DNA from: an uncultured Oscillospiraceae bacterium
Lineage (GTDB): Bacteria > Bacillota > Clostridia > Oscillospirales > Ruminococcaceae
Length of the DNA: 64,000 bases
Direction of reading: 5' to 3'
NCBI GenBank assembly: GCA_910579545.1
Contig: CAJTVI010000005.1
Coordinates: 14,671 to 78,670, forward strand
Part shown: piece after piece, positions 42,969 through 52,146 of the stretch
Position numbering within the stretch: position 1 is the first letter of the stretch
How the letters are laid out: the number at the start of each line of letters is the position of its first letter
Made by a program: the position numbers and the translations under genes
The notes under the pieces: model-generated
The model's input: the letters and a program-made list of their open reading frames with translations, nothing else
The model's database searches: none
Told to the model about the DNA's origin: nothing

Positions 42969-43887
42969 GCCGGATGACCCCCTCGTGTTCTTTTTGGAAG
43001 GCGATGACCTCGGTCCAGCTGGGGATGCCCTGCTGCGCGCCGAACCGGGTGCACTTGAGGGCCGAGGCGGCGCTGGCAAAGGCCGCCGCGTCCGGCGGCA
43101 AAAGCCCCTTGATGCGGGCGGCCGCAAACGCGCCGTGGAAGGTGTCCCCCGCCCCATTGGAATCCACCGCCCGCACCGGGTAAACCGGGTAGCGCAGCGG
43201 GCGGCCGCAGGCGGCGTCCCACAAAAAGCCGCCCCGGCTGCCCTGGGTGATCACGAGCACCGAGGGGCCGAACCGCTGCTGCAGGGCCGCGGCGGCCTCT
43301 TCGGCCGTGGCGCAGCCGGTAAACCTGAGAGCGAACTCCTCGGAGGGGATCAGGATATCCACCAGCGGCAGCAGCCGCCCGATGCCGGGGTAAACCCCGC
43401 CGGCGTCCAGGCTGACCGGCACCCCGTACTCCCGGGCCTTGCCGGCGGCATAAACGGCACAGTCCAGCTGGTGGCCGTCCAGATGCAGGCAGGCCGCCGC
43501 CCTCAGGGCGTCCAGGTCAACGTCCTGCGCAAGGGGGGGCTGGACGGTGCCGCGGTTCCATACGCAGGTGCGGCTGGCGTTTGCCAGGTTGAGCAGGATA
43601 AAGGAATGGAAGGACTGCTGTCCGGCCGCCGTGCGGAGGTACTGGGTGCCGACCCCATACCGCTCCAGCTCGGCCCGGATAAAGCTGCCGTACATATCGC
43701 CGCCCACCGTGCCCATGTAGGCGCTGGAAACCCCCAGCTTGCTCATGGCCACCAGCGCGGTGGCGCAGGGCCCGCCGCACTGCAGCTTGGTTTCGCGCCC
43801 CTCCAGCTTGGTATCCTCGGCCGGGAAGCGGTCGGCGGTCATGAGAATGTCGAAAACGGCCGAACCGATGCCAATTACCTGTGTCAT
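42961..43887 (-). CDS. PfkB-family carbohydrate kinase (IolC-like role)
   Basis: 308 residues. Ribokinase fold with N-terminal GIGSAVFDILM, the GGPCATAL substrate lid segment and the ATP/catalytic motif DSNGAGDTFHGAF carrying the catalytic Asp. If the island breaks down inositol, this would be IolC (phosphorylating 5-dehydro-2-deoxygluconate); otherwise it phosphorylates the ketose made by the isomerase. Coupled to the aldolase gene (ATGA) and overlapping DUF4867. Confidence 0.9.
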   Translation of the reverse strand: MTQVIGIGSAVFDILMTADRFPAEDTKLEGRETKLQCGGPCATALVAMSKLGVSSAYMGTVGGDMYGSFIRAELERYGVGTQYLRTAAGQQSFHSFILLNLANASRTCVWNRGTVQPPLAQDVDLDALRAAACLHLDGHQLDCAVYAAGKAREYGVPVSLDAGGVYPGIGRLLPLVDILIPSEEFALRFTGCATAEEAAAALQQRFGPSVLVITQGSRGGFLWDAACGRPLRYPVYPVRAVDSNGAGDTFHGAFAAARIKGLLPPDAAAFASAASALKCTRFGAQQGIPSWTEVIAFQKEHEGVIRHG

Positions 43888-44708
43888 GCCTGATCCGCCC
43901 CCAGCAGCCGGATGCGGTTTACGGCAAACCGCTTGACCGCCTGGACCGGCTCCTTCATAAAGAGGTCCAGCGCGATGATCTTGCTGTCCACCATGCGGGC
44001 GGCGTCCAGGAAGGAGCAGCAGATGTCGGTGCCAAAATTGACCTTGCGGATGCCGGCCTTTACGGCGGCGGCCAGCTGGTCGTCCGGCACGCCGGAGCCC
44101 CCATGCAGCACCAAATGCGCCTTGGTGGCGGCGTGCAGTTCGGCAATGCGCCCGATGCCCAGCACCGGGGCCTGCTTATAATGGCCATGCGCGGTGCCCA
44201 CCTGCACCGCCAGCGCGGCAACGCCGGTTTGTTCCACAAAGCGCGCCGCTTCCTCCGGGGTGGTAAACTCGGTTGAAAGCTCCTCCTGGGTGGTGCCCAC
44301 ATGGCCCAGTTCGCCCTCCACCGGCACCCCGGCCGCGGCGGCAAGCCCCACCGCCTGTTTGGTAATGGCGGCGTTTTCTTCAAAGGGCTTGGTGGAGGCG
44401 TCGATCATAACGCCGGTGGCCCCCCAGCGCAGCGCCCGCACCACCTCGGGAATGCCGGCGCCGTGATCCAGGTGGAAGGCCGCGGGGGTCTTGAGGTTTT
44501 TGACCGCCTCCCGCACAATGGGGGCCACATATTGGGCCTCCTGCGAGTCGAACAGGCGGCTGTACATCTGGAAGATGACCGGCGCGCCGGTTTCCTCGGC
44601 CGCGTTCATCACCCCTAAAACGGTTTCGAGGTTGTAGACGTTGAAGGCCGGCACCGCAAAGCCGCCCGCCTCGCCCAGGTCCAGGATCTCCTTGAGAGTA
44701 TACTGCAT
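43884..44708 (-). CDS. class II ketose-bisphosphate aldolase (IolJ/FbaA-like)
   Basis: 274 residues. Zn-dependent aldolase with AFNVYNLETVLG, the metal-binding HLDHGAGIPEVVRAL (His), VEGELGHVGTTQEE, and the phosphate-binding LHGGSGVPDDQL. Cleaves a phosphoketose to DHAP plus an aldehyde (malonate semialdehyde if IolJ). The ATG at 44708 follows GGAGGGAC. Downstream it overlaps the PfkB gene, so kinase and aldolase are coupled. Confidence 0.92.
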   Translation of the reverse strand: MQYTLKEILDLGEAGGFAVPAFNVYNLETVLGVMNAAEETGAPVIFQMYSRLFDSQEAQYVAPIVREAVKNLKTPAAFHLDHGAGIPEVVRALRWGATGVMIDASTKPFEENAAITKQAVGLAAAAGVPVEGELGHVGTTQEELSTEFTTPEEAARFVEQTGVAALAVQVGTAHGHYKQAPVLGIGRIAELHAATKAHLVLHGGSGVPDDQLAAAVKAGIRKVNFGTDICCSFLDAARMVDSKIIALDLFMKEPVQAVKRFAVNRIRLLGADQA

Positions 44709-44774
44709 GGTATGGGTCCCTCCTAACATAAAGCTGTGTAAAAGCCGGCGCCCGGCCGGGCCGGAAACAGGGGG

Positions 44775-46163
44775 TCAGACAGTGTCAAAATGCAGCGCCG
44801 GCAGGTATTTGCACACCTCGCGGATCGCCTCGGTATAACTGCCCTCGATCTCGGAAAAATGGTGGATGTACGGCCCCTCGATGAGCCTGCGCTCGAGCTT
44901 GTCCAGATCGTCGAATTTGGCCCAGAGGTAGGTGCCAAAGGTGTAGGGGCCCTCGGCGCTGTCGCACTCGGCGGCAAGGATGGAATAGCGGCCGTGGTCC
45001 TGGTCGATGCGGGCGGCGGTGTAGTGCCCCTCTTCCACCTGGAACCACTCCCGCATATTGACGCATTTGCAGCTTTGGCCCTTGCGGTGCAGCGAATAGG
45101 CAAACGGCCCGCAGTGCCAGAGCAGCTCGGTGTTGCGGTCGGTGGGATGGCGGGTGGTAAACTCGCCCAAAAAGGGCTTTTTTTCGCCAAAGCTGAGGCT
45201 TTTGAGCAGCACCTGGGTGATGGTGGCGTGGGTGTCGGTTTCGCAGCCGATGATGTAGCCCATATCGGCCAGGATGCCGTAGGCGGTGCAGGGCATCGCC
45301 CCCACCATCAGCTGCATGGCCGTCCAGCATTCGGCCGAGACGGCGCTGACCCCATACTCGGCAAACAGCTCCTGGTAGAGCAGCACAAAGGCCCAGATCT
45401 TTTCCAGCTGGGGGGCGCTGAGTTCGTCCACCTCATATTTGGCCCGCAGCTGCCCGGCGCCCGCCGCAAGTTCCTCCTTGCGCTCGCTCAGGATGCGCTG
45501 GTACTTGTCGTTGACCACCGCAAGGTTGATGGGTACGACCTGGATGCCGAACTCCTCCATAAGCTGGCCCTCGTTGTAAATGACCGAGCAGAAGGGCTTG
45601 GGCCGCATGCCCACCTGGGCCACCCGCAGGCCGGTGAGGTTTTTGACCGCGCAGGCCACCGCCGCGAACCGGAAAAAGCCTTGGCGCAGCCGCTCGTCCT
45701 GCAAAGGGCAGTTTTCGATGTAGGTAAAGGGGATGTTCATCCGCTGCAGCATCTTGCTGATGCCAAACAGCCCGCACTGGGTGTCGGTGTAGCGGGTGCC
45801 GTCCGGCAAAAAGGAATCGTCCTGCGGGCCCCAGAGCAGCACCGGCCTGCCAATGGCCTTTGCCACCGCGCCGGCCGCCTCCTCGTTGCCAAAGTTGCCG
45901 GGCAAAAGCCAGACCGCGTCCACCTTTTGCCGCTGCAGCCGGTCGATCACGGCGGGCAGGTCCTTTTCGCTGTAAAGCACGTTTACATCATTGATGCCGT
46001 CCAGATCCACAAAGGATATATGCCCGGTGGCAAAATTCTCCTCGATATAGCGCACCGCCTCGGCGCAGCGCGCCTCGGCCTTTTCCCAGTTGAAGATGCC
46101 GGGCCGGGGCGTTACGTCCCGCCGGATGGGCACCAGCCCGATCTTGACCGAATACTCCATCAT
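44775..46163 (-). CDS. L-fucose/D-arabinose isomerase-like protein
   Basis: 462 residues, one gene smaller than classical FucI (about 590). Contains MMEYSVKIGLVPIRRDV at the start, the substrate region VSAECWTAMQLMVGAMPC and conserved acid/His clusters (CETDTHATITQ, HYTAARIDQDHG). The fold is FucI/AraA-like; it probably isomerises an aldose to a ketose in this locus. First gene of the catabolic run isomerase-aldolase-kinase-DUF4867; two ATGs begin it (46163 and 46160). Confidence 0.8.
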   Translation of the reverse strand: MMEYSVKIGLVPIRRDVTPRPGIFNWEKAEARCAEAVRYIEENFATGHISFVDLDGINDVNVLYSEKDLPAVIDRLQRQKVDAVWLLPGNFGNEEAAGAVAKAIGRPVLLWGPQDDSFLPDGTRYTDTQCGLFGISKMLQRMNIPFTYIENCPLQDERLRQGFFRFAAVACAVKNLTGLRVAQVGMRPKPFCSVIYNEGQLMEEFGIQVVPINLAVVNDKYQRILSERKEELAAGAGQLRAKYEVDELSAPQLEKIWAFVLLYQELFAEYGVSAVSAECWTAMQLMVGAMPCTAYGILADMGYIIGCETDTHATITQVLLKSLSFGEKKPFLGEFTTRHPTDRNTELLWHCGPFAYSLHRKGQSCKCVNMREWFQVEEGHYTAARIDQDHGRYSILAAECDSAEGPYTFGTYLWAKFDDLDKLERRLIEGPYIHHFSEIEGSYTEAIREVCKYLPALHFDTV

Positions 46164-46263
46164 GCTTTTTCACACTCCCTTTTTGCGCCCCGCGGCAGGG
46201 CGCGCAGGCCGCCCCGCCAGGCGGCAGCCCGGCCCGCAAAGGGCAGGCCGGCAATCTACCGTC

Positions 46264-46291
46264 ATTGTAACATCCCCCTTTTTGCTTGACC
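46264..46291 (-). promoter_or_regulatory. weak promoter of the isomerase operon
   Basis: Minus-strand GGTCAA (46286-46291), a 16-bp spacer and TACAAT (46264-46269). The -35 is poor, as expected for an activator-dependent start under the nearby YesN-type regulator. Confidence 0.4.
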
Positions 46292-46351
46292 ATTTATCTA
46301 ACTTACGAAAAAATAAGTCCTATTCCCGAACAATATATAGATAAACTGTAC

Positions 46352-46384
46352 AAAAAGCACCGCTGCCAAAAAAAGCAGCGGCGC
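46352..46384 (-). terminator. intrinsic terminator of the YesM gene
   Basis: GCGCCGCTGC (46375-46384 region) pairs with GCAGCGGTGC (46357-46366) with one G-T pair. On the minus strand TTTTT follows directly. Confidence 0.85.
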
Positions 46385-46424
46385 TGTTGGTAAAATGCGC
46401 AGAAAGGGGGCGCGGGGGCGGCGG

Positions 46425-48203
46425 TCACTCGTCCTCCAGCAGCCAGTCCTCCCCGTCGGCCAGGTCGGGCTCGTAATAGCTGAGCGGGATGCTGATGCGC
46501 ACCGCCACCCCGCCCTCGGGCCGGTTGCCGATGGTAAAGCTGGCCTCGCCGCCATAGATGAGATCCAGCCGCTGGCGGACATTGCCAATGCCGATGCCGC
46601 TGTGGCTGGCCGAGGGCGCGCCGCCGGTTTTGAGCTGCTGCTCCAGCTGGGGCGGCAGCCCGCAGCCCGAATCCTTGACCGTGAGGTTGAGCCGCTGGCC
46701 GGTAACATAGGCGTGCACGATGATGCGGGACTCGGCGTCCTGCTCGCGCACGCCGTGCTGCAGGGCGTTTTCCACCACCGGCTGCAGGATCATGGTGGGG
46801 ATCATGGCGTTGCGGGCCTGGGTGCGGGCCGAAAAGACGGTTTTGAGTTTTTCGCCGTGGATAAAGCGGTAGATCTCGGTATAGTCCTGCAGGATCTCAA
46901 ACTCCTTTTGGGCGGTGATGAACTGCCGGGTGGTGTTGACCGTGATGTTGCGGAAGTACCGGCTGATCCGCTGCACCACCTCCATGATCTCGGTATCCCC
47001 CTTGAGTTTGGCCATGGCGTTGACCGTTTCGAGGGCGTTGTAGATAAAATGGGGGCGGATCTGGGTTTCGAGAGAGCGGTACTTGTACTCCAAAATTTGC
47101 AGTTCGGCGTCCTTTTTCAGCCGTTCTTTTTCTACAAGCTCGTCCAGCAGGCCGGCAATGCGGTTGGTCATCTCGTTCATGGTAAGGGCCAGCTGGCTGA
47201 TGTCGTCCGAGCCGGTCACCGCCACGGTCTGGGTAAAATCGCCCTCGGCCACCCGGCCCATCGCCTTTTTCATCGCCTTGAGGGTATGGGTCATGGAATG
47301 GATGAGCAGCAGCATCAGCGCCGAGCCCAGCGCCACCGCCGCCACCCCCAGCCGCACGCCGTTGCGCACGATGCTGGCCTGGGTTTGGCGGTAAACCTCG
47401 GTGGAGCTTACCCCCACCGTGATCCAGCCGCCGCTCTGCCGGCTTACCGCGTAATAATCCCGGTCGGCCCAGGGGCCGGGCTGGGAGAGCAGCTTGCTGG
47501 CGCTGCCGGCCGAGATATCCTCCAGCACCGGCTGCGGCAGGGGCATGCCGGCGCTGGTGAGGTAGTTGCCCTGCTGGTCAAAAAACAAAAAGCCGGTTCC
47601 GGAGTAGGAACTGCTGATGCGGAACAATTCCCCTTTCATGTGCACGGCGATCCGCCCCACCCAGCGCAGCGGGGTGGTGGTGTAGATATCGCGCAGGATA
47701 TAAACGTCCTCGTCGGCCATGCGGTACCAGGTGCTGCTGCCGTAGGTGACCCGGTCGTTCTCCTCCAGCAGGGCCGCGCAGTTGCTCTGCACCTGGGCAA
47801 ACGAGTTGCCCTCGTACTTGCTGGTGTGCAGCCGGGTGCCGTCCGCCGTTTCGAGCATGACATAGTCGTATTCGGTGGACTCGTTGCAGACCTGGGCCAG
47901 CGCGTACCGCAGGCTGACCGGGTTGCTGCCGGGGTTTTGGTTATAGTCGCTCACAAGGCCCGGGATGCCCAGCGCGGCCAGCCTCGAGTAGATGGCGTAG
48001 CTGGCGGCGGTCTGGTGGTCGCTGAAATTGAGGGCCACCTGGCCGGTGAGCATCTCGAGGTTCTGCACGTTCTCCCGCTCCAGCATGCTGACGGTGGCGT
48101 TGATCTGGTTGGAGGTGAGCAGCGAGATCACCAGCGCAAGCGAGCCGACATAGACCAGCAGCAGCTTGGCCGTAAAGCTGACCCTTACCCGTTTTTTTGC
48201 CAT
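46425..48203 (-). CDS. sensor histidine kinase, YesM type
   Basis: 592 residues. TM1 (about 13-31), a large extracellular sensor (about 32-282, Cache-like), TM2 (about 283-302), HAMP (303-356), and a YesM-type kinase with phosphoacceptor H385 in IRPHFIYNALE and the N-box VENALQHG plus G-box GIGIGNVRQRL. Usually senses an oligosaccharide or binding protein at the surface. The ATG at 48203 follows GAGG. It is 119 nt after the YesN-type partner. Confidence 0.92.
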   Translation of the reverse strand: MAKKRVRVSFTAKLLLVYVGSLALVISLLTSNQINATVSMLERENVQNLEMLTGQVALNFSDHQTAASYAIYSRLAALGIPGLVSDYNQNPGSNPVSLRYALAQVCNESTEYDYVMLETADGTRLHTSKYEGNSFAQVQSNCAALLEENDRVTYGSSTWYRMADEDVYILRDIYTTTPLRWVGRIAVHMKGELFRISSSYSGTGFLFFDQQGNYLTSAGMPLPQPVLEDISAGSASKLLSQPGPWADRDYYAVSRQSGGWITVGVSSTEVYRQTQASIVRNGVRLGVAAVALGSALMLLLIHSMTHTLKAMKKAMGRVAEGDFTQTVAVTGSDDISQLALTMNEMTNRIAGLLDELVEKERLKKDAELQILEYKYRSLETQIRPHFIYNALETVNAMAKLKGDTEIMEVVQRISRYFRNITVNTTRQFITAQKEFEILQDYTEIYRFIHGEKLKTVFSARTQARNAMIPTMILQPVVENALQHGVREQDAESRIIVHAYVTGQRLNLTVKDSGCGLPPQLEQQLKTGGAPSASHSGIGIGNVRQRLDLIYGGEASFTIGNRPEGGVAVRISIPLSYYEPDLADGEDWLLEDE

Positions 48204-48322
48204 GGATACCACCTCGCCGCCCTGGCCGGGGCTGCCGGCCGCACAGGGTTTTTTGCGCGCACCGGCCGGTGCGCGCAGGGCACGGGGGCGCCCCCATGCC
48301 CTGATCTTACGCCGTTTTTGCC

Positions 48323-49831
48323 CTACGCGCCGCCGCTTTTGCCCAGGCGGTACTCGGTAGGGCTCATGTTTTCGACCTTTTTAAAGACGTTATAAAAGCT
48401 GATATAGTTTTCGTATCCGATGGCGTAGGAGATATCCTCCACCCGCATGCGGGTATCGTCCAGCATCTGCTTGGCAATGGCGATCTTGGCGTTGATGACG
48501 TGCTGGCGGTAGGTGACGCCGGTCTCCTTGCGGATCAGGGTGGAGAGGTAGTTGGGCGAAACATAAAACATGGCGGCCACGTTTTCGAGCACGAGGCCCT
48601 CGGCCGCATGGGCGCGCACATATTCCAGCACGCTGCGCACCAAAGCCGAGCTTGCGGTGGGCGGGGCCTTTTTCTTTTGCTCGGCCAAAAACTGGGCCAG
48701 CCAGCCACGGGCGTGCTCCAGGGTGTCCAGCTTGATAAGGTCGTATACCGACAGGTCCGCCTCTGCCTTTGGCAGGACGTCCCGCTGGCCCTCCTGAAGG
48801 GTGCGGGTGCAAAAAAACATCAGCAGGATGCGCAAAACCCGCAGCTTGCCGCCCGAGCGTTCCAGCATCTGCTGCCAAAGCTGTTCCTCCGGCAGGCTAT
48901 CCAGCTGCTGCGCCAGCCCGCAGGCCGCCTGCTCCAGTTCCAAAAGGCGGGTCATCTTGGCGCTGTTCATCTCCAGGTTTCCGTAAAAGTCCACCGCCGT
49001 GTGCCGGCCGTAGATGTTGTGCCGCAAAAGGGTCTGCCGGGCCTCCTCGCAGGCGGTTTGCAGCTCGCCCGCGCCGGCGTGCAGCCCGCTTACCGCAACA
49101 GTAAGGCCGATCAGGTTTTCCACCATGGTTTCGGCCACCCTGCGCGCGGTGGCCTGCCAGGCCTCGTCCGGCCCGGGCAGGGCGCAAAAAACCAGCAGGT
49201 CGCCGTCCAGCACGGCGGTAACCGTTTCCAGCCCCGGGGGGAACTGCAAAAAGTCCAGCCGCTGCAGGGTGGGCCCGTTAAGGCCGGTGGCGCTTTCGGC
49301 CGAGAGCACAAAATAGCTGTGGGGGATCCGGCCCAAAAAGCCCAGGAACACCTCGTCCCCCTCCAGCGGGTGCTTGGCCGTGACGGCCGAGATCAGCCGG
49401 TAGCGCCGGTTGGCCGCCTCCAGCCGTACGCTCTGCCGGGCGGCGTCCCGCTCCCGGTCCAGGCTTTCGGCCGCCCGGCGCAGCGAGCGCAGCAGTTCCT
49501 CGTTGTCGATGGGCTTGAGGATAAAATCAAAGGCGGACAGCTTGATGGCCCGGGAGGCGTACTCGATCTTTTCGTAGGCGGTGATAAAGATCACCCGGGC
49601 GTCGGCCAGCTCCTCCCCCATCTGCTCCATCATGTCCAGCCCATCCATGCCGGGCATATGGATGTCGGACAGGATGATGTCCGGCCGCAAAGCGCGGATC
49701 TTCTCGCAGCCCTCCCGCCCGTTGGCGGCGGTGCCGGCCAGGGCAAGCCCGCAGGCCTGCCAGGGGATGGTGCTGCGCAAAGCCTCCAGCACGATCTGGT
49801 TATCGTCGATCATCAATACGGTATAACTCAT
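48323..49831 (-). CDS. response regulator, YesN type (receiver plus AraC)
   Basis: 502 residues. Receiver domain (1-120) with phosphoacceptor D56 in DIILSDIHMPG and K in FILKPI, a middle domain (about 130-390) of YesN type, and an AraC double HTH at the end (ENVAAMFYVSPNYLSTLIRKETG ... AIGYENYISFYNVFKK). Activates sugar genes. The ATG at 49831 follows GGAGG. Its expected targets are the weak promoters of the binding-protein and isomerase genes. Confidence 0.93.
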   Translation of the reverse strand: MSYTVLMIDDNQIVLEALRSTIPWQACGLALAGTAANGREGCEKIRALRPDIILSDIHMPGMDGLDMMEQMGEELADARVIFITAYEKIEYASRAIKLSAFDFILKPIDNEELLRSLRRAAESLDRERDAARQSVRLEAANRRYRLISAVTAKHPLEGDEVFLGFLGRIPHSYFVLSAESATGLNGPTLQRLDFLQFPPGLETVTAVLDGDLLVFCALPGPDEAWQATARRVAETMVENLIGLTVAVSGLHAGAGELQTACEEARQTLLRHNIYGRHTAVDFYGNLEMNSAKMTRLLELEQAACGLAQQLDSLPEEQLWQQMLERSGGKLRVLRILLMFFCTRTLQEGQRDVLPKAEADLSVYDLIKLDTLEHARGWLAQFLAEQKKKAPPTASSALVRSVLEYVRAHAAEGLVLENVAAMFYVSPNYLSTLIRKETGVTYRQHVINAKIAIAKQMLDDTRMRVEDISYAIGYENYISFYNVFKKVENMSPTEYRLGKSGGA

Positions 49832-50194
49832 GGTATCTGCCTCCTGTGGGGCGGCAAACCGCCCGGACGCGGCGCAAAAAGGCCGGTTGGGGCCGCCTGC
49901 CGGCAAAGCGCGCGCGGCCGCCGCCCTGCCCGCGCGGGGAGGGCAAAAAACACGGCCGCAAACCGCGCCCAGCGCGCAAAAGCTCCCTAAGCGCAAAGCG
50001 CCCGCCTTATTTATCATACCCAAAAACGCCGCGGCGCGCAAGCGGCGGCCGGCGGGCCTGCCCGCGAATATTACTTGATATATCGTTATTAAATTGCCGC
50101 CTTTTGCCCCATTTTGACAAATTTTGCAAGGCGGCATACACCAAAGCCGGCCGCCGCGCCTTTTTAGGACGCGGCCGCCGGCTTTGGCGGTTTT
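49832..50194. other. 363-bp gap before the YesN gene
   Basis: No gene is seen. The left part is GC-rich. A short AT-rich block (about 50065-50100) and a long stem (CCAAAGCCGGC at 50141-50151 with GCCGGCTTTGG at 50177-50187) sit right after the permease stop; the stem is a probable end of the transporter operon. No convincing promoter for the two-component genes was found. Confidence 0.5.
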
Positions 50195-51109
50195 TTACCC
50201 CTTGACCGCGCCCGACATCACGCCGCTGACCACATATTTCTGCAGGCAGAAATAGAGGATGAGGATGGGCAGCATGGCCATGATAAAAAAGGCGAAGGCA
50301 AGGTTGAGTTCGGAGGTGTTCTCGTTGAAATAGACGATCTGGGCCAGGGGCAAGGTGCGGCTGGCCTTGTCGCGCAATAGCACCACGGCGGTGTTGTAGT
50401 CGTTCCAGACATAGACGGTGTTGAGCACCAGCTGGGTGGCGTTGATGGGCTTGAGCAGCGGAAAGACGATGCGCCAGAAGGTTTGCAGCTTGCCGCAGCC
50501 GTCGATCACGGCGGCCTCCTCCATCTCGCGCGGGACGGTTTTTACAAAGCTGGTGATGACCAGGATGCTGATGGACACCTGCAGCCCCGAGCGGGCGATG
50601 ACAAACCCGACGTTGGTGCTGACCAGCCCCACATTGAACATATTGAGGTAGAGGGGCAGCATGATGCACTGGAAGGGGATGAGGGTGCCCATGGTGAGCA
50701 GCACATACAAAAAGTTGTAAAAGGGGGTTTCGTTGCGGGCCAGCACCCAGGAGGCCATGGAGCAGATGATCATGAGCAGCAGGATGGTGGGGATGGTGGT
50801 GAGCACGCTGTTTTTGATGCCCACCAAAAACTGCTCGTTTTCGGTGATGACCCGGATATAGTTGCTGAGGGTGGGGGTTTTGGGCCAGGCCAGATGGCTG
50901 ATGGTGATCTCGTTTTTATACTTGATGGAGTAGATAAAGCTGATGTAAAAGGGGATCAGGGTCACGCAGACCATGGCGATGCAGACGGCCTTTTTGCAAA
51001 GCCCGCGCACAAACTCGCGGCGGCGCTGGCGGGCCAGCACCTGGGCGGCAGTATACCGGGCGGCAAGCTGCTCGGTTCGGTCCATGGCGGCCGGTGTGGT
51101 CTCGGTCAT
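50195..51109 (-). CDS. sugar ABC transporter permease (MalG/LacG type)
   Basis: 304 residues, six helices. Cytoplasmic N-terminus, and the ATPase-docking EAA motif REMEEAAVIDGCGKLQTFWRIVFPLL between helices 4 and 5. Works with the MalF-type partner, whose stop it overlaps (ATGA). No ATP-binding subunit is in the window, so a shared MsmK/UgpC-type ATPase elsewhere is likely. Confidence 0.94.
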   Translation of the reverse strand: MTETTPAAMDRTEQLAARYTAAQVLARQRRREFVRGLCKKAVCIAMVCVTLIPFYISFIYSIKYKNEITISHLAWPKTPTLSNYIRVITENEQFLVGIKNSVLTTIPTILLLMIICSMASWVLARNETPFYNFLYVLLTMGTLIPFQCIMLPLYLNMFNVGLVSTNVGFVIARSGLQVSISILVITSFVKTVPREMEEAAVIDGCGKLQTFWRIVFPLLKPINATQLVLNTVYVWNDYNTAVVLLRDKASRTLPLAQIVYFNENTSELNLAFAFFIMAMLPILILYFCLQKYVVSGVMSGAVKG

Positions 51110-51996
51110 GCTTCCACCTCGCTTTTTCGGAACAGATAGGTCGTTACCCGGGTAAGCACCACCAGCACGATGGTAAGGATGACCGCGGCGGCCTGCCCGA
51201 GGCCGGCCTTGCTGAAGCCGAAGATGTAATCGTACACAAACATGGCGCTGGTTTGCGCGGCCTCCATGTTGCGGGCCACGGCCATGGGGTAGTCAAAGCA
51301 GCGCAGGCCCCAGGCCAGAAGCAGGGTGACGTTGGCGGTAAAGGAGGGCACCAGCAGCGGCAGGGTAACGTGCCGGAACTTTTGCCACACCCCCGCGCCG
51401 TCCAGGGTGGCGGCCTCGTAGTAATCGTCCGGGATGGCCTTGAGCCCGGCGATGTAGATGAGCATGCAGTAGCCCATATCCCGCCAGATGGCGATCACGG
51501 CCATGCCCGCCACCACCTGGTCGGACTGGCCCAGCGGGCTGGCAACATGGAACAGGGCGGAGTAGACGTCGGTATATACATAACTCCATACAATGGCGGC
51601 GCTGGTAAGCGCGGTGGTAAAGGGCACAAACATCATTGTACGGCACAGGTTGGCAAATTTGGACGAGCGGAAGAGCAGCAGCGCGATGCACAGCCCCAAA
51701 AAATTGGTGCCCACCTCGTAGATGAGGGTAAACAGCAGGGTGTGGCCAAAGGCATTTTGGAAATAGCTGTTTTTGAGCATCATGACATAGTTGGACAGGC
51801 CGTTGAACTGCTTGTCGGGGGAGATGATGCTCTTCCAGTTGGTAAAGGAGTAGGGGACGCCCTGCACAAAGGGCACCAGCACCACATACCCAAACAGCAG
51901 CATGGCGGGCAGCAAAAACAGCAGGTTGCCGGCATGGCTGCGCAGCTTGCGGCGGCGCCGGCTTTGGGCCAGCAGGTCGGTTTTGGTTGTATTCAC
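51106..51996 (-). CDS. sugar ABC transporter permease (MalF/LacF type)
   Basis: 296 residues, six helices; helix 1 begins LLFLLPAMLLFGYVVLVPFVQG. EAA motif DDYYEAATLDGAGVWQKFRHVTLPLL. Starts at a GTG (51996) 8 nt after GGAGGAA. Heterodimer partner of the MalG-type permease, downstream of the binding-protein gene. Confidence 0.94.
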   Translation of the reverse strand: MNTTKTDLLAQSRRRRKLRSHAGNLLFLLPAMLLFGYVVLVPFVQGVPYSFTNWKSIISPDKQFNGLSNYVMMLKNSYFQNAFGHTLLFTLIYEVGTNFLGLCIALLLFRSSKFANLCRTMMFVPFTTALTSAAIVWSYVYTDVYSALFHVASPLGQSDQVVAGMAVIAIWRDMGYCMLIYIAGLKAIPDDYYEAATLDGAGVWQKFRHVTLPLLVPSFTANVTLLLAWGLRCFDYPMAVARNMEAAQTSAMFVYDYIFGFSKAGLGQAAAVILTIVLVVLTRVTTYLFRKSEVEA

Positions 51997-52082
51997 GGCA
52001 ATTCCTCCAAAGCGGATGCTTCGGCGGCCCCGGCCGCCGGCAAAGGGCTTTTTGCGGCCGGCCGCGGCCTGATATGGGGAAA

Positions 52083-52112
52083 GGGACGCCCGTACCAGGG
52101 CACGGGCGTCCC
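52083..52112. other. hairpin between binding protein and permeases
   Basis: An 11-bp perfect stem (GGGACGCCCGT at 52083-52093 with ACGGGCGTCCC at 52102-52112) with an 8-nt loop and no T-run. Stems like this after a binding-protein gene commonly stabilise its mRNA or partly stop transcription, giving more binding protein than permease. Confidence 0.6.
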
Positions 52113-52146
52113 CTCCCTTGTGCTAACGCTTTACAGGCCGCACGGC

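Noticed and set aside
46395..48395. 666-codon plus-strand frame opposite the YesM gene
   Set aside because: Shadow of a kinase with intact H, N and G boxes on the minus strand.
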